64,000 nucleotides of DNA, taken from the NCBI RefSeq assembly GCF_000308655.1, contig NZ_BAGC01000108.1, positions 58,031-122,030 on the forward strand. Reading direction: 5' to 3'. The notes under the pieces are model-generated. The model did not search any database. It had not been told where the DNA came from and saw only the letters and a program-made list of their open reading frames with translations. The DNA comes from Nocardia niigatensis NBRC 100131 (lineage in GTDB: Bacteria > Actinomycetota > Actinomycetes > Mycobacteriales > Mycobacteriaceae). The translations under genes and the position numbers were made by a program. This document shows positions 34,768 through 43,597 of the stretch, piece by piece (within the stretch, counting starts at the first letter, position 1; each line of letters starts with the position of its first letter).

Positions 34768-34920
34768 TCAGCTCTTGTTCCGGGAGACCATTCCCCAGGC
34801 CGCTGTCAGCAGGAATAGGATAACACCGATGATCGCCAGCCAGAGCAGACCTTTGACGACAAACCCGAGTACCACCAGCACCAGCCAGATGATCAGCAGA
34901 ATACCGATGAGTGTCAGCAT
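34768..34920 (-). CDS. 50-residue hydrophobic membrane peptide
   Basis: The minus strand from the ATG at 34920 encodes 50 residues forming two hydrophobic helices (about 4-22 and 26-44), opening MLTLIGILLIIWLVLVVLGF and ending in SRNKS. Very small proteins of this pattern are common in nocardiae and streptomycetes, often annotated only as hydrophobic protein. There is no clear ribosome site, which lowers confidence. Function unknown. Confidence 0.55.
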   Translation of the reverse strand: MLTLIGILLIIWLVLVVLGFVVKGLLWLAIIGVILFLLTAAWGMVSRNKS

Positions 34921-35739
34921 TGCTCAACAATGGCACGAAGCATATCCATTTCTCCGAAAGACACTCGGCGGGCGAAGAGAAGGATCAAATCCGAGTACCG
35001 CCACGAAGAGGGAGAACCACGACTTGACCGAAACGGCATGAGTGAAATCGAGCCTGGACGTTGGGCATGGCAATGATTGGTAGACGTCGAATGTGACCGA
35101 TTCAGCCATCGTCGTTCTCGGCGTTGACGCGACACTCGTAGACTCCGACTATCAGCACGCGCTCGCCGGGTATCGCGCTCCGCGTTCGGCAAGCGAGGTC
35201 TATCCATCGCGGCTACGCCGGCTGATCGGCATGGCCGGACACCAGCTGCCCACTCGCTGGGCGGCGAGGATCTCGAGCGCAGGGTGGGTGAAAACCACCC
35301 GGCACCGAGCACAAAACGATGCATAATCAATGCAAGAACTGAGTCGTTTGCTCTTAGGTTCATGTGCACGGGTAACCAGCAGTCGAATCGGTGGTGCTGC
35401 ATCCGCTGATCAGTGCTTCGCTTGTGAACCGAGCGGTGGCAGGCGATCGACGTGAGTTCGCCGCCGAAGCGGTCGGGCTGGATGAGATGGCGGTGTCGGT
35501 GTCGGTGTCGGCGCCAAGGACATCACCCCGAATCACGCCGAGTCCGAAGAGGTTACGCACCGATGCTCGGAATGACAGGCGGGCGCGCCGCAGAGGGCAG
35601 CGTGACGAATGGCCGAAGTCAGTGCGTGGGAAGTATTTCAGCCGTCAGCGTGGACCAAGCGCCCATTACATCTTCTGTCCGCTTTTCGGGGGGTGTCGAA
35701 ATCCCGCGGTTGCGCTCTTATGTCGTAGCTTGAGGGACC
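34921..35739. other. Gene-poor stretch with a broken HAD gene
   Basis: About 820 bases between the small hydrophobic peptide gene and the lipase gene. It holds the HAD relic at 35099-35311 and the second AAACGATGCA-N7-TGCA motif at 35314-35336. From 35390 to 35739 no supported gene was seen. Confidence 0.45.
35093..35311 (+). pseudogene. N-terminal relic of a HAD-family hydrolase
   Basis: The frame reads AIVVLGVDATLVDSDYQHAL, close to the first HAD motif (F-D-x-D-G-T-L-V-D-S) but with the second Asp pair altered, then RRLIGMAGHQL. After a frameshift near 35250 it continues LGGEDLERRVGE, as in normal HAD phosphatases. The remaining two thirds of the enzyme are absent. The catalytic motif reads VDAT in place of DxDGT, so it is dead. 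Confidence 0.6.
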
Positions 35740-37170
35740 GTGAAACATTCGTTGGCCGCGGCCATGATGGTACTGGGTCTTTCGATGGCAATGGGGCAGG
35801 TAACTGTCCGGGCGGAGGCGGATCCACCGGAATTTCCGGTGCCGGTCATCCCGTCCTTCGGCGTGCAAGGGAGTCCGAATCCGCTGCAGCAGTGGATCGA
35901 TTCCCATGTTCCCCCGCCGACGAATATGCTGCCGCGCGCGTCGCGGCCCCTCGCGGCGCCGGGTGATCTGCCGCAGGAACTGACAGCGCTGTGGAGTGCT
36001 GTGCAGTCCGCGCCGACCGGTGACCCATTCTTCGACAGCTGGCCGGCGGATCTCGACCGCTTTGCGCCCGGCGACATTCTGGAATGGCGGGATGTGACGG
36101 CGTCGGCGATGCCGACGATGCTTCTTTTGAATCTCACGTCCATTTCACGTGCCACTCTGCTGAAATTCCGCACGACCAACTCCGCGGGTGAGCCTTCCAT
36201 CGGCACCGCGACGCTGGTCCTTCCCCCCAATGCGTGGACCGGGCCCGGCCCCCAGCCCGTGCTGGTGAACGCGCCGGCCACCAACTCGCTGAACAAGCGC
36301 TGCACCCCGGGTTACGTGCTCTCCCACGGCATGGAGGTGCCGACCGGCAATGATTTCACGCCGTCGCCGACCACCTGGGCGATGCAGCACGGCTACGCGC
36401 TGATCATCCCCGACCACGAGGGTCCGCTGATGGCCTATTCGGAGCCGTCCGTGGCCGGACACAATGTGCTCGACTCCATGCGCGCGGTCCGCAATTTCGC
36501 CCCGGACCAGTTCGGCGACAGCCGTTTCGCCTCGACCGGATACTCCGGCGGTGCGATCGCTTCCCACGCCGCGGCCATGCTGGTACAGGAATACGCGCCG
36601 GATCTGCTCCCGAATTTCGCCGGCGCGAGTTTCGGTGGATTGGTGACCGACTATCGCCGGTTCGCGCACGCCTTCGATGGTTCCTACATCTCCGCGTTCC
36701 TGCTCAGCACCGTGCTCGCGCTCAGCCGGGAGCACCCGGAAATCCTCGGTCTGATGAACCATGCCGCGGAGTGGCTGGCGACATCCCCCGTAAAGGACAA
36801 CTGCAGCGGCAGTTTCGGCGCGCTCGGGATCATGCCCATCCCGCTCGACACGATGGCCAACACCGACAAAGCGCTCAACAGCGAATCGGCTGAGGCGATC
36901 TTCCAAGATCTGAGTATGCGCGGCCGGAAATCCGGCGTGCCGCTGTTCATCAACCACGGTATCCACGATCCTTGGATTCCCGTGGCGGAGGCCGAGCAGC
37001 TGTGGAGCGAGCAATGTGCGCTGGGGGTGGCCGCGACGAAGAACATCGTCGGCGGTGAACATCTGGCGGCCTACGTCAGCTCCTATGGCGCGACCATGGA
37101 TTGGCTGGATCAGCGATTGCGCGGTGAGCCCGCACCCGGAAATTGCGCCGCGGCGCCCGGCGGGCGGTGA
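35740..37170 (+). CDS. Secreted lipase of the LIP (secretory lipase) family
   Basis: A 476-residue exported alpha/beta hydrolase. A signal peptide spans about residues 1-25. The nucleophile elbow is GYSGGAIA near residues 266-273, with catalytic His in the C-terminal GGEHLAAY and an Asp near NHGIHDPWIP. The phrase TNSAGEPSIGTATLVLPP is typical of the family, which hydrolyses triacylglycerols outside the cell. Cysteines near 187, 356, 426 and 472 could form disulfides. The GTG at 35740 has no strong ribosome site. It ends five bases from the convergent serine hydrolase gene. Confidence 0.9.
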   Translation: MKHSLAAAMMVLGLSMAMGQVTVRAEADPPEFPVPVIPSFGVQGSPNPLQQWIDSHVPPPTNMLPRASRPLAAPGDLPQELTALWSAVQSAPTGDPFFDSWPADLDRFAPGDILEWRDVTASAMPTMLLLNLTSISRATLLKFRTTNSAGEPSIGTATLVLPPNAWTGPGPQPVLVNAPATNSLNKRCTPGYVLSHGMEVPTGNDFTPSPTTWAMQHGYALIIPDHEGPLMAYSEPSVAGHNVLDSMRAVRNFAPDQFGDSRFASTGYSGGAIASHAAAMLVQEYAPDLLPNFAGASFGGLVTDYRRFAHAFDGSYISAFLLSTVLALSREHPEILGLMNHAAEWLATSPVKDNCSGSFGALGIMPIPLDTMANTDKALNSESAEAIFQDLSMRGRKSGVPLFINHGIHDPWIPVAEAEQLWSEQCALGVAATKNIVGGEHLAAYVSSYGATMDWLDQRLRGEPAPGNCAAAPGGR

Positions 37171-37175
37171 CACGG

Positions 37176-37907
37176 TCAGTGTTTGGGAGTCACCAGCGCC
37201 GTCAGCGCTGACCACGCGGCGAGCACATCCTCGGTCTGCTGCTCGGCAGTGCCGTAAGTGTGTGCGGCGACGGTGAATCCGGGGCCGAAGGACACTGAGG
37301 CCACCTCTGGGGCGCCGACATCGGCCCAGCCCCACTTGGTTCCGTAGACCTGGGGCAGCCGCGCGGTTCCCCAGTCTTGGCGAGTGCCGTCGGCGGCTTT
37401 GTCGCTGGGCTGCTCCATCCAGGCGAGGATCGGGCTGTCGGGTTCGTCGCGGAGTTTCGCGGCGAGGAAGTCCGCGACGTCGGCGACGCTGGTGGTCGAC
37501 ATTTCCCAGCCGCCGGCGCCGTGGGTGGCGGGGAGGTTGTATTCCTTGGCGATGGAGTCGATGGCGTAGGGGTATTTGGCGGCGATGCGATTGGCCGCGG
37601 CGTCATCGGATTTGCGAATCATGCGCTCGCCCAGGTCTCGATCCTCGGCGGAGCCGTCGCCGTGGCGGAGGGCGTAGTCGGCCATGAACAGCTTGGCGAT
37701 GGAGAGGGCGCCGCGTTCCTCGGTCTCGTTGTCGGTGCCCCAGCCGGCGCCGGGCACCAGGGTGCGCACCGCGAGTGCGGTGCGCGGTGGGATGTGAACG
37801 GGTTGCAGCATTCCCGGGTCGATGCCCGGTTGGGCGCCCGCGGCGCCCGCCACTGCCACCCAGACCCCTGCCACCACGGCCGCGACCGTACCGGCCCTCC
37901 TGCCCAT
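37176..37907 (-). CDS. Secreted class-A beta-lactamase-like serine hydrolase
   Basis: A 243-residue protein with a signal peptide (residues 1-25, ending GAAGAQ) and a fold related to penicillin-binding proteins. The S-x-x-K motif appears as SIAK near residue 70, a second motif as KSDDAAAN (SDN-like) near 100, and KWGW near 200 replaces the usual KTG. These changes make true beta-lactamase activity unlikely; similar mycobacterial proteins are uncharacterised. The ATG at 37907 follows GGAGGTG. It is convergent with the lipase gene. Confidence 0.75.
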   Translation of the reverse strand: MGRRAGTVAAVVAGVWVAVAGAAGAQPGIDPGMLQPVHIPPRTALAVRTLVPGAGWGTDNETEERGALSIAKLFMADYALRHGDGSAEDRDLGERMIRKSDDAAANRIAAKYPYAIDSIAKEYNLPATHGAGGWEMSTTSVADVADFLAAKLRDEPDSPILAWMEQPSDKAADGTRQDWGTARLPQVYGTKWGWADVGAPEVASVSFGPGFTVAAHTYGTAEQQTEDVLAAWSALTALVTPKH

Positions 37908-37986
37908 CGCCACCTCCGCGTCGCTTCCGCCCGGTCTCACCTTGCTCTCCGAGACTGGGCGGATGTTCACGACACGCCGATGGCGC

Positions 37987-38976
37987 TCATACGGTGAGGA
38001 TGGTCCGGCCGATGGCCGCACGGGAGCCGATGGCGCTGTGTGCGGCGGCGGCCTCGTCGAGGGGGAAGGTCTGGCCGATGACGACCTCCAGGCGACCGGC
38101 GGCGACCTCGGTTTGGGCGCGGTCGTGGAGGCTGAGCCAGTCGGTGTCGGGGGTCGCGATCTCGAACAGCGGGACGAGGGTGATGTCCTGGGCGGCAGCG
38201 GTTTCCGCGTCGACCGCGGCGAAGCCACCGGCGGAGTTGCCGTAGGCGATGAACAGACCGCCGGGTGCGGTGGCGGCCAGGGCGGCACGGCCGATGTCGC
38301 CACCCGCACCGTCGAGAACCACCTGGACGCCGCCGGTGCGCTCCCGGACCTTCTCGGCCCACCCGGGTTTCGAGTAGTCGACCACCTCGTGCGCGCCGAG
38401 CCGTTGCGCCAGAGCGAGTTTCGCCTCACCACGGGCGGCGGCGATGACCCGCGCGCCGGCCGCGCGGGCCAGCTGGATGAGCAGAGTGCCCAGCCCGCCC
38501 GCCGCCGCGGTGATCAGCACCCATTGGCCCGGCTCGAGGGCGGCCCGGTCGGCGACGGCGAGGACCGTCCGCCCGTCGTGCACGAGCGCGGCGGCCTGCT
38601 CGAAGCTCAGTTCGTCCGGGATGACGGCCAGGGTGGCGGATTTGGCAAGCGCCAGTTCGGCATAGCCGCCGACGGGCAGGCCGCCGCCGATGCCGCTGGC
38701 CGCGGTCGGGGTGGCGACCCGTTTGCCGACCCAGGCGGGATCCACATCGGGTCCGACCGATTCGACCGTGCCCGTGACCGCGCCGCCGGGCACGAACGGG
38801 GGTTCGACGGGGAAGAAGTCGCGCGCCCACCCGCTGCGCAGGGTCGTGTCCAGGAACATGACGTCGGCGGCCGCGACCCGCACCACCACTTCACCCGGTC
38901 CGGCGACCGGATCCGCGACCTGCCGCACGGTCAGCACGTCGGGGCCACCGAACTCCTCGGCCTGCACTACACGCAT
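37987..38976 (-). CDS. Quinone oxidoreductase-like zinc-type alcohol dehydrogenase family protein
   Basis: A 329-residue MDR-family enzyme. It has a GroES-like N-terminal domain and a Rossmann domain with AAAGGLGTLLIQLA (about 153-166), but lacks the catalytic zinc Cys/His set, as in QOR-type NADPH:quinone reductases. It opens MRVVQAEEFGGPDVL. It likely reduces quinones or unsaturated carbonyls with NADPH. A SoxR-type promoter lies 45-75 bases upstream, so induction by redox-active compounds is predicted. Confidence 0.9.
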   Translation of the reverse strand: MRVVQAEEFGGPDVLTVRQVADPVAGPGEVVVRVAAADVMFLDTTLRSGWARDFFPVEPPFVPGGAVTGTVESVGPDVDPAWVGKRVATPTAASGIGGGLPVGGYAELALAKSATLAVIPDELSFEQAAALVHDGRTVLAVADRAALEPGQWVLITAAAGGLGTLLIQLARAAGARVIAAARGEAKLALAQRLGAHEVVDYSKPGWAEKVRERTGGVQVVLDGAGGDIGRAALAATAPGGLFIAYGNSAGGFAAVDAETAAAQDITLVPLFEIATPDTDWLSLHDRAQTEVAAGRLEVVIGQTFPLDEAAAAHSAIGSRAAIGRTILTV

Positions 38977-39020
38977 CTCGTTGCCTCCCTTTCGCTTTCG
39001 ACGGGGCTGTCGATGACTCC

Positions 39021-39051
39021 AGCATCGAACCTCGACTTATGTTGAGGTCAA
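39021..39051 (-). promoter_or_regulatory. SoxR-type promoter of the quinone oxidoreductase
   Basis: On the minus strand TTGACC (-35, 39046-39051) is followed by a 19-base spacer holding CCTCAAC-ATAA-GTCGAGG (39030-39047) and GATGCT as -10. A long spacer with a central CCTCAA-type dyad is the hallmark of SoxR and other MerR activators, and the arms agree with the SoxR box. No soxR gene is in the window. Confidence 0.7.
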
Positions 39052-39230
39052 GTGCGCGGTCCGAGGTTCCGCTGTGGGCGAACCGGGCAACCATGTCGCT
39101 ACGACCCCGGAGCCCACCCACACCGGCTCTGAACTGGTGCGTCGTGTCCCGGAACCGGTGTGGACACGTGCAAGAATCGAGCGGTGGCGGCGATCATGAT
39201 CGAGGCCCAGACCTGCGTGAGGCGGTTCCC

Positions 39231-39926
39231 GTGAACACCGTCGTGCCACTACTGGCCGCGCTGCTGTCGCTCGCCGCGGCGGCGGCCCGGCTACCACGCT
39301 GGCGGGTGCGGGGATCGCGGCCGTTCACCATCGCCATGGTGTTGCTCGCGGCGTGGGCGCTGCTGCGGACACCGGCCATCAATGGCTCGGCCGACGAATT
39401 GGCCTTGCCGAGTGGGCATTTCGAGCGCTCCCCGGGTCTGGTCGCGGATCTGGCGCTGGTCGGCGCGGGGGCGCTGATCGGGGTGACGGTGGCGGAGGTG
39501 TGGGGGCGTTCGCTGTTGAAGCGGGCCTTCTATCTGGGGCTCGTGGCGATGGAGGCCGGTCTGCTGCTCACCTACGAGCCACTGCAACCGTCGTACCTGA
39601 CCATCGAGACCCACAAGTGGATCGTGGCGCTGTCGGGGATCGCGGTGAACGGCGCGGTGGTGATCGCGGCGGGACTGAGCCTGCGCACCGTGCCGGCGCG
39701 GTTCCGGCTGCCGTTGTCGCTGTTCATGTTCGGCGGGTTGAGTGGATTCACGCTGGCGGCGATCCGGGTGGTGACGCTGCTGCGACCGGAGGGGCCGCAG
39801 GTGAATTCGTGGTCGCCGATCGTCGCGATTCCCATTGTCGGGTTCGCGCTGGGGTCACTCGTGGCGAGTGCGCGTCTGCGCACCCTGGAATTGGCGGACA
39901 TCGCATCCGGCACGCGCACTCGATAA
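39231..39926 (+). CDS. Integral membrane protein of unknown function
   Basis: A 231-residue protein with about seven hydrophobic segments and very short tails. No known family was recognised; the overall pattern of evenly spaced helices with few charged loops resembles the sensor or channel halves of uncharacterised actinobacterial proteins. The GTG at 39231 has GAGGCGG upstream. The stop is seven bases before the TMEM175-type gene, so the two are probably cotranscribed. Confidence 0.65.
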   Translation: MNTVVPLLAALLSLAAAAARLPRWRVRGSRPFTIAMVLLAAWALLRTPAINGSADELALPSGHFERSPGLVADLALVGAGALIGVTVAEVWGRSLLKRAFYLGLVAMEAGLLLTYEPLQPSYLTIETHKWIVALSGIAVNGAVVIAAGLSLRTVPARFRLPLSLFMFGGLSGFTLAAIRVVTLLRPEGPQVNSWSPIVAIPIVGFALGSLVASARLRTLELADIASGTRTR

Positions 39927-39933
39927 TGACCGC

Positions 39934-40566
39934 ATGCTGTACCCCGAATCGCGGCTTTCCGACACCACGCGCGTGGAAGCCTTCAGCGACGGCGTCATGG
40001 CCATCGCGATCACCTTGCTCGTGCTCGAGATTCGCATTCCGGAGACCGATGACGGCTCGCTGTGGCATGAGCTGACCGGATTGTGGCCCAGCTATCTCGC
40101 CTATGCCGGTTCGTTTCTCACCATCGGCGTGATCTGGCTGTGCCATCACCGTTTCTTCGGCCGGGTCCGGCAGATGGACGGGCTGCTGCACTGCGGCAAT
40201 CTGCTGCTGCTCCTGGCGGTGGCATTCCTGCCGTTCCCGACCACCGTGCTGGCCCATCATCTGGAGGACGGCGGCTGGAACGCCCGGGTGGCGACCGCGT
40301 TCTACGGGGTGGTGGGCGCGGTTCAGGCGGCCGCCTGGTTCGTGATGTGGATTGCCCTGCGCCGCAACCCCGATCTGTTCGAACCCGGTTACGATGCTGA
40401 CTATGCGCGCCGGGAGAGCCTGCAGGCGGTGATCGGTTTCGCGGGCTTCGATCTGATCGCGGCCATCGGCCTGGTGCTGCCCGCGGCGGCGTTGCTGCTG
40501 TATCTGGCGGCGGTGCTGGGCTACGGATTCCTCAGTACCCGCTCGCGGGTTTTCGCCCGCGCCTGA
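39934..40566 (+). CDS. TMEM175 (DUF1211) family potassium-channel-like protein
   Basis: A 210-residue membrane protein with six helices. The first helix has the signature RVEAFSDGVMAIAITLLVLE (the family R-x-x-x-F-S-D motif). TMEM175 proteins form K+-selective or cation channels with a hydrophobic pore, in bacteria usually as six-helix subunits. The ATG at 39934 follows the previous gene by seven bases. Activity here is inferred from the family only. Confidence 0.88.
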   Translation: MLYPESRLSDTTRVEAFSDGVMAIAITLLVLEIRIPETDDGSLWHELTGLWPSYLAYAGSFLTIGVIWLCHHRFFGRVRQMDGLLHCGNLLLLLAVAFLPFPTTVLAHHLEDGGWNARVATAFYGVVGAVQAAAWFVMWIALRRNPDLFEPGYDADYARRESLQAVIGFAGFDLIAAIGLVLPAAALLLYLAAVLGYGFLSTRSRVFARA

Positions 40567-40742
40567 ACGATTTTCCCACTCAGTGGGACAGAGGTTTGAA
40601 GGTGGGTACGCGCTGGGGTAGCGCTACCCGCCCGGTGCGCTTATGCTGCGTCCGGCAGATCCGAATCCGCTTGCCGGTCCGCGCATTTGGCACGGTACCC
40701 AACAATGCGGGCGCGGTCGGGGGCATCGGGGCGTTCGCCCCG

Positions 40743-42215
40743 ATGAAAGTCGGTGCGGAAGTGCGGAGCGTGTCGGAATCAGTGAATCCGCCGAGCGGGG
40801 AGCAGCAGCCCGTCCGGCGCCAGCGCCCGCCCCTGTTCATCCTGGCCGGATCGCTGGCGGTCACCGCGGCAGTGGTGGCGGTCGCGGTCTTCCTCTCCCC
40901 CATCGATTTCCGGGTGCCGCTGGCCATCGGCGCGAGTGTGGCGGCGCTGGCGCTGACCGCGGCGATCACGGCCGCCGCGTACTACCGGGATCGGGTGCAG
41001 GCAGTACGGCAGGAGGCGCGGGAATACGCCGCGCAGGCCGATGCGCATGTGGCCGCGGCCATGTCCGCGGCCCAGGCCCGAATCACCGAGTCCGAGGGCC
41101 GGATTCACGGCACTCGCGAGCAGGTGGCGGCGCAGGCGCGGGCGGCCAAGGAGAGTGAGAGCCGTCGTGCCGCCGCCATGGCCGCGTTCGCCGGGGCGGC
41201 GGGACGCATGCAGGCCATGAGTACCAGCATGCTGGCCGAGCTGCGCGAGATGGAACACCGGCACGCGGACCCGAAGGTGCTGGCGGACCTGCTGGAACTG
41301 GACCACCGCACCGCCCAGGCGGGCCGCCTGGCCGACAGCATCGCGGTGCTCAGTGGTGCGCGTTCGGGCCGCCGATGGGCGAAACCCATTGCCATGGAGT
41401 CGATTCTGCGCGGCGCCATGGGCCGGGTCGCGGGCTACCAGCGGGTGCGCCTGCGCGCCATCACCGAGATCGCGGTCGCGGGCCATGCCGCCGAGGGTGT
41501 CATGCACGCTCTGGCCGAGCTGCTCGACAACGCCTGCAACTTCTCCCCGCCGACCACCGAGGTGCACGTCTACGCCGCCGAGGTGCCGGCCGGTGTGGTC
41601 ATCACCATCGAGGACTCGGGCCTGGTCATGAGCGAATCCGCGCTCCGGCGAGCCGAATCCGCCGTCTCCGGCCCCCGCGCCGGCTCCGATCTCTCGTCGC
41701 TCTCGGGCACCCGCCTCGGCCTGGCCGTGGTCGGCCACCTGGCCCGCAAGCACGACCTCACCGTCAGCTACCGGCCCTCCGCCATCGGCGGCACCGCCGT
41801 CGTGGTGGTCGTCCCCCGCGAGCTCACCACTCGCCTGGAACGCAATTCCGAGACCTTCGGCCGCCTCGCCCCGGTCACCACCCGGCCACCGACCGACCCC
41901 CCGACCGGGGACGCAGCGGCCCCGGCGCCGCAGTCCGCCTTCGCCGCCGCGGCCGACATTCTCACCGCCCAGGCCGAAAACGACCAGCGCGCAGCGACTT
42001 CCACCGGCCTCCCGAAGCGCCGCCGCGGCAGCACGCTGGCCGCCGTCCACCCGGACGGGCTGACCGGCCCGGCGGCACCCCAGCCGCCGCGCGCGCCGTC
42101 CGCGCCGTCCGCCATGGCCGCCTTCCAGCGCGCCGTCAGTGGCCGCGACGACGACCGCCGATTCACCACCGACTCATTCCCCGTCCCCACGACCCCCTCG
42201 GAGACCGATCGATGA
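40743..42215 (+). CDS. Conservon sensor protein CvnA (histidine-kinase-like ATPase)
   Basis: A 490-residue protein with two membrane helices (about 30-52 and 57-78), a long coiled-coil linker (85-210) and an HATPase_c domain (about 240-370) with the N-box ELLDNACNFSPP and the G-box IEDSGLVMSE. The tail of about 100 residues is Pro/Ala-rich. It lacks a phospho-acceptor H-box. It heads the conservon, whose proteins assemble at the membrane. Start uncertain: in-frame GTG codons lie shortly after the ATG at 40743. Confidence 0.88.
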   Translation: MKVGAEVRSVSESVNPPSGEQQPVRRQRPPLFILAGSLAVTAAVVAVAVFLSPIDFRVPLAIGASVAALALTAAITAAAYYRDRVQAVRQEAREYAAQADAHVAAAMSAAQARITESEGRIHGTREQVAAQARAAKESESRRAAAMAAFAGAAGRMQAMSTSMLAELREMEHRHADPKVLADLLELDHRTAQAGRLADSIAVLSGARSGRRWAKPIAMESILRGAMGRVAGYQRVRLRAITEIAVAGHAAEGVMHALAELLDNACNFSPPTTEVHVYAAEVPAGVVITIEDSGLVMSESALRRAESAVSGPRAGSDLSSLSGTRLGLAVVGHLARKHDLTVSYRPSAIGGTAVVVVVPRELTTRLERNSETFGRLAPVTTRPPTDPPTGDAAAPAPQSAFAAAADILTAQAENDQRAATSTGLPKRRRGSTLAAVHPDGLTGPAAPQPPRAPSAPSAMAAFQRAVSGRDDDRRFTTDSFPVPTTPSETDR

Positions 42216-42625
42216 CATCGTCCGCCGCACAACTGGGTTGGCTGCTGGAGCAGCTGCTGGCGCGCACACCGCGGGCGCGGCATGCGCTACTGCTGTCGGG
42301 GGACGGGCTGAAGATCTGCCATACGGCCGGGCTTGCAAACGACAGCGCGGATCAGCTGGCGGCGATCGCCGCTGGGATCCAGAGTCTTTCGCACGGGGCG
42401 TCGGTGGAATTCGGGGACGGGCGGGGCGGTGTGCGCCAGTCGATGACCGAGTTCTACGGGGGCATCCTGTTCATCGTGGAGGCCGGGGTGGGCGCGCACA
42501 TCGCGGTGGTGGCCGCGGAGGACGCCGATGCCGGGCTGGTCGGCCACACGATGCGGGAACTGGTCGAGCAGCTCGGCGAGCATCTGGCCGCCGCCCCGCG
42601 AGTGCCGGGGGCGAGCGTGTCGTGA
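42212..42625 (+). CDS. Conservon protein CvnB (roadblock/LC7 domain)
   Basis: A 137-residue roadblock/LC7 protein opening with the family phrase LGWLLEQLLARTPRARHALL and then LSGDGLKICHT and FIVEAGVGAHIAVVA. In conservons such proteins act on the GTPase CvnD. The ATG overlaps the CvnA stop by four bases (ATGA). Confidence 0.92.
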   Translation: MTSSAAQLGWLLEQLLARTPRARHALLLSGDGLKICHTAGLANDSADQLAAIAAGIQSLSHGASVEFGDGRGGVRQSMTEFYGGILFIVEAGVGAHIAVVAAEDADAGLVGHTMRELVEQLGEHLAAAPRVPGASVS

Positions 42626-42975
42626 CCAGGCCAGACGAGGATCCGGATCGGCTGTACACGCTGACCGGCGGTCGCAGCCAACCGGATTCGGACGCGTTCG
42701 ATCTGGTGACCCTGGTGGTCAGCGAATGCGATCCGGTGCGTGGCATGCAGTCCGAGCATGCCGCCATCCTCGACATGTGCCGCGCACCGACCGCGGTGGT
42801 GGAGATCGCGGCCGAGCTGCGGCTGCCGGTCGGCATCACCGTCATCCTCCTGTCGGACCTGCTGCACGCGGGCAAGATCACGGTGCGACACCCGGATCAC
42901 GCGACGCGGCAATGGAATTGGACGCCCGATACCAACATGCTGGAAAAGGTGCTCGTTGGACTCCGCAAGCTCTGA
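42622..42975 (+). CDS. Conservon protein CvnC (DUF742)
   Basis: A 117-residue DUF742 protein, with DRLYTLTGGRSQP near the N-terminus, FDLVTLV and a winged-helix-like C-terminal half (LPVGITVILLSDLLHAGKIT). The family occurs only in conservons and probably links CvnB to CvnD. The GTG start overlaps the CvnB stop (GTGA). Confidence 0.92.
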   Translation: MTRPDEDPDRLYTLTGGRSQPDSDAFDLVTLVVSECDPVRGMQSEHAAILDMCRAPTAVVEIAAELRLPVGITVILLSDLLHAGKITVRHPDHATRQWNWTPDTNMLEKVLVGLRKL

Positions 42976-43597
42976 CATCCGCGTCGCCGGGCCCGTGGAC
43001 ACCCGTCCGGCCCGTGCCGACGCACCGCTGCACGCCGATGCCCGGCAGGGCCTGAAGATCGTGATCGTGGGCGGGTTCGCCGTCGGCAAGACCACCATGG
43101 TCCGTTCGATCAGCGAGATCCGCCCGCTGGACACCGAGGCCACCATGACCCAGGTCGGCCAGGGTGTCGACGATCCGGCGGGCGCGCCCGGAAAGACCAC
43201 CACCACGGTGGCTTTCGACTTCGGCCGCATCACCATCGATACCGAGCACGTGCTGTACCTGTTCGGCGCGCCCGGGCAGGAACGGTTCTGGTTCCTGTGG
43301 GATCGCCTGTTCGCGGGCGCACTGGGCGCGATCGTGCTGGTGGATCAGCGGCGCATCGCCGATTCCTGGTACGCCATCGACCGGCTGGAGCATCAGCGCA
43401 CCCCGTTCATCGTGGCGTGCAACAACTTCGGACCCGGCCCGGCCCTGTCGGCGGTGCGGGAGGCGCTGGATCTGGATCCGGACATTCCGCTGGTCGACTG
43501 CGATGCCCGCGACCGCGAGTCCTGCAAGAACGTCCTGATCGCCCTGGTCGAACACCTCTACCACCCGAAGACCGCGCTTTGGAGGAATCCCGCATGA
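42956..43597 (+). CDS. Conservon small GTPase CvnD
   Basis: A 213-residue Ras-like GTPase with Walker A GGFAVGKTT (about residues 35-43), a DxxG-like segment FGAPGQERFW and a base-recognition region ACNNFGPG. The family phrase MDSASSDIRVAGPV supports the TTG start at 42956, 20 bases inside cvnC; an AAAGGTG site lies upstream. It should switch between GTP and GDP states under control of CvnA-C. Confidence 0.9.
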   Translation: MDSASSDIRVAGPVDTRPARADAPLHADARQGLKIVIVGGFAVGKTTMVRSISEIRPLDTEATMTQVGQGVDDPAGAPGKTTTTVAFDFGRITIDTEHVLYLFGAPGQERFWFLWDRLFAGALGAIVLVDQRRIADSWYAIDRLEHQRTPFIVACNNFGPGPALSAVREALDLDPDIPLVDCDARDRESCKNVLIALVEHLYHPKTALWRNPA

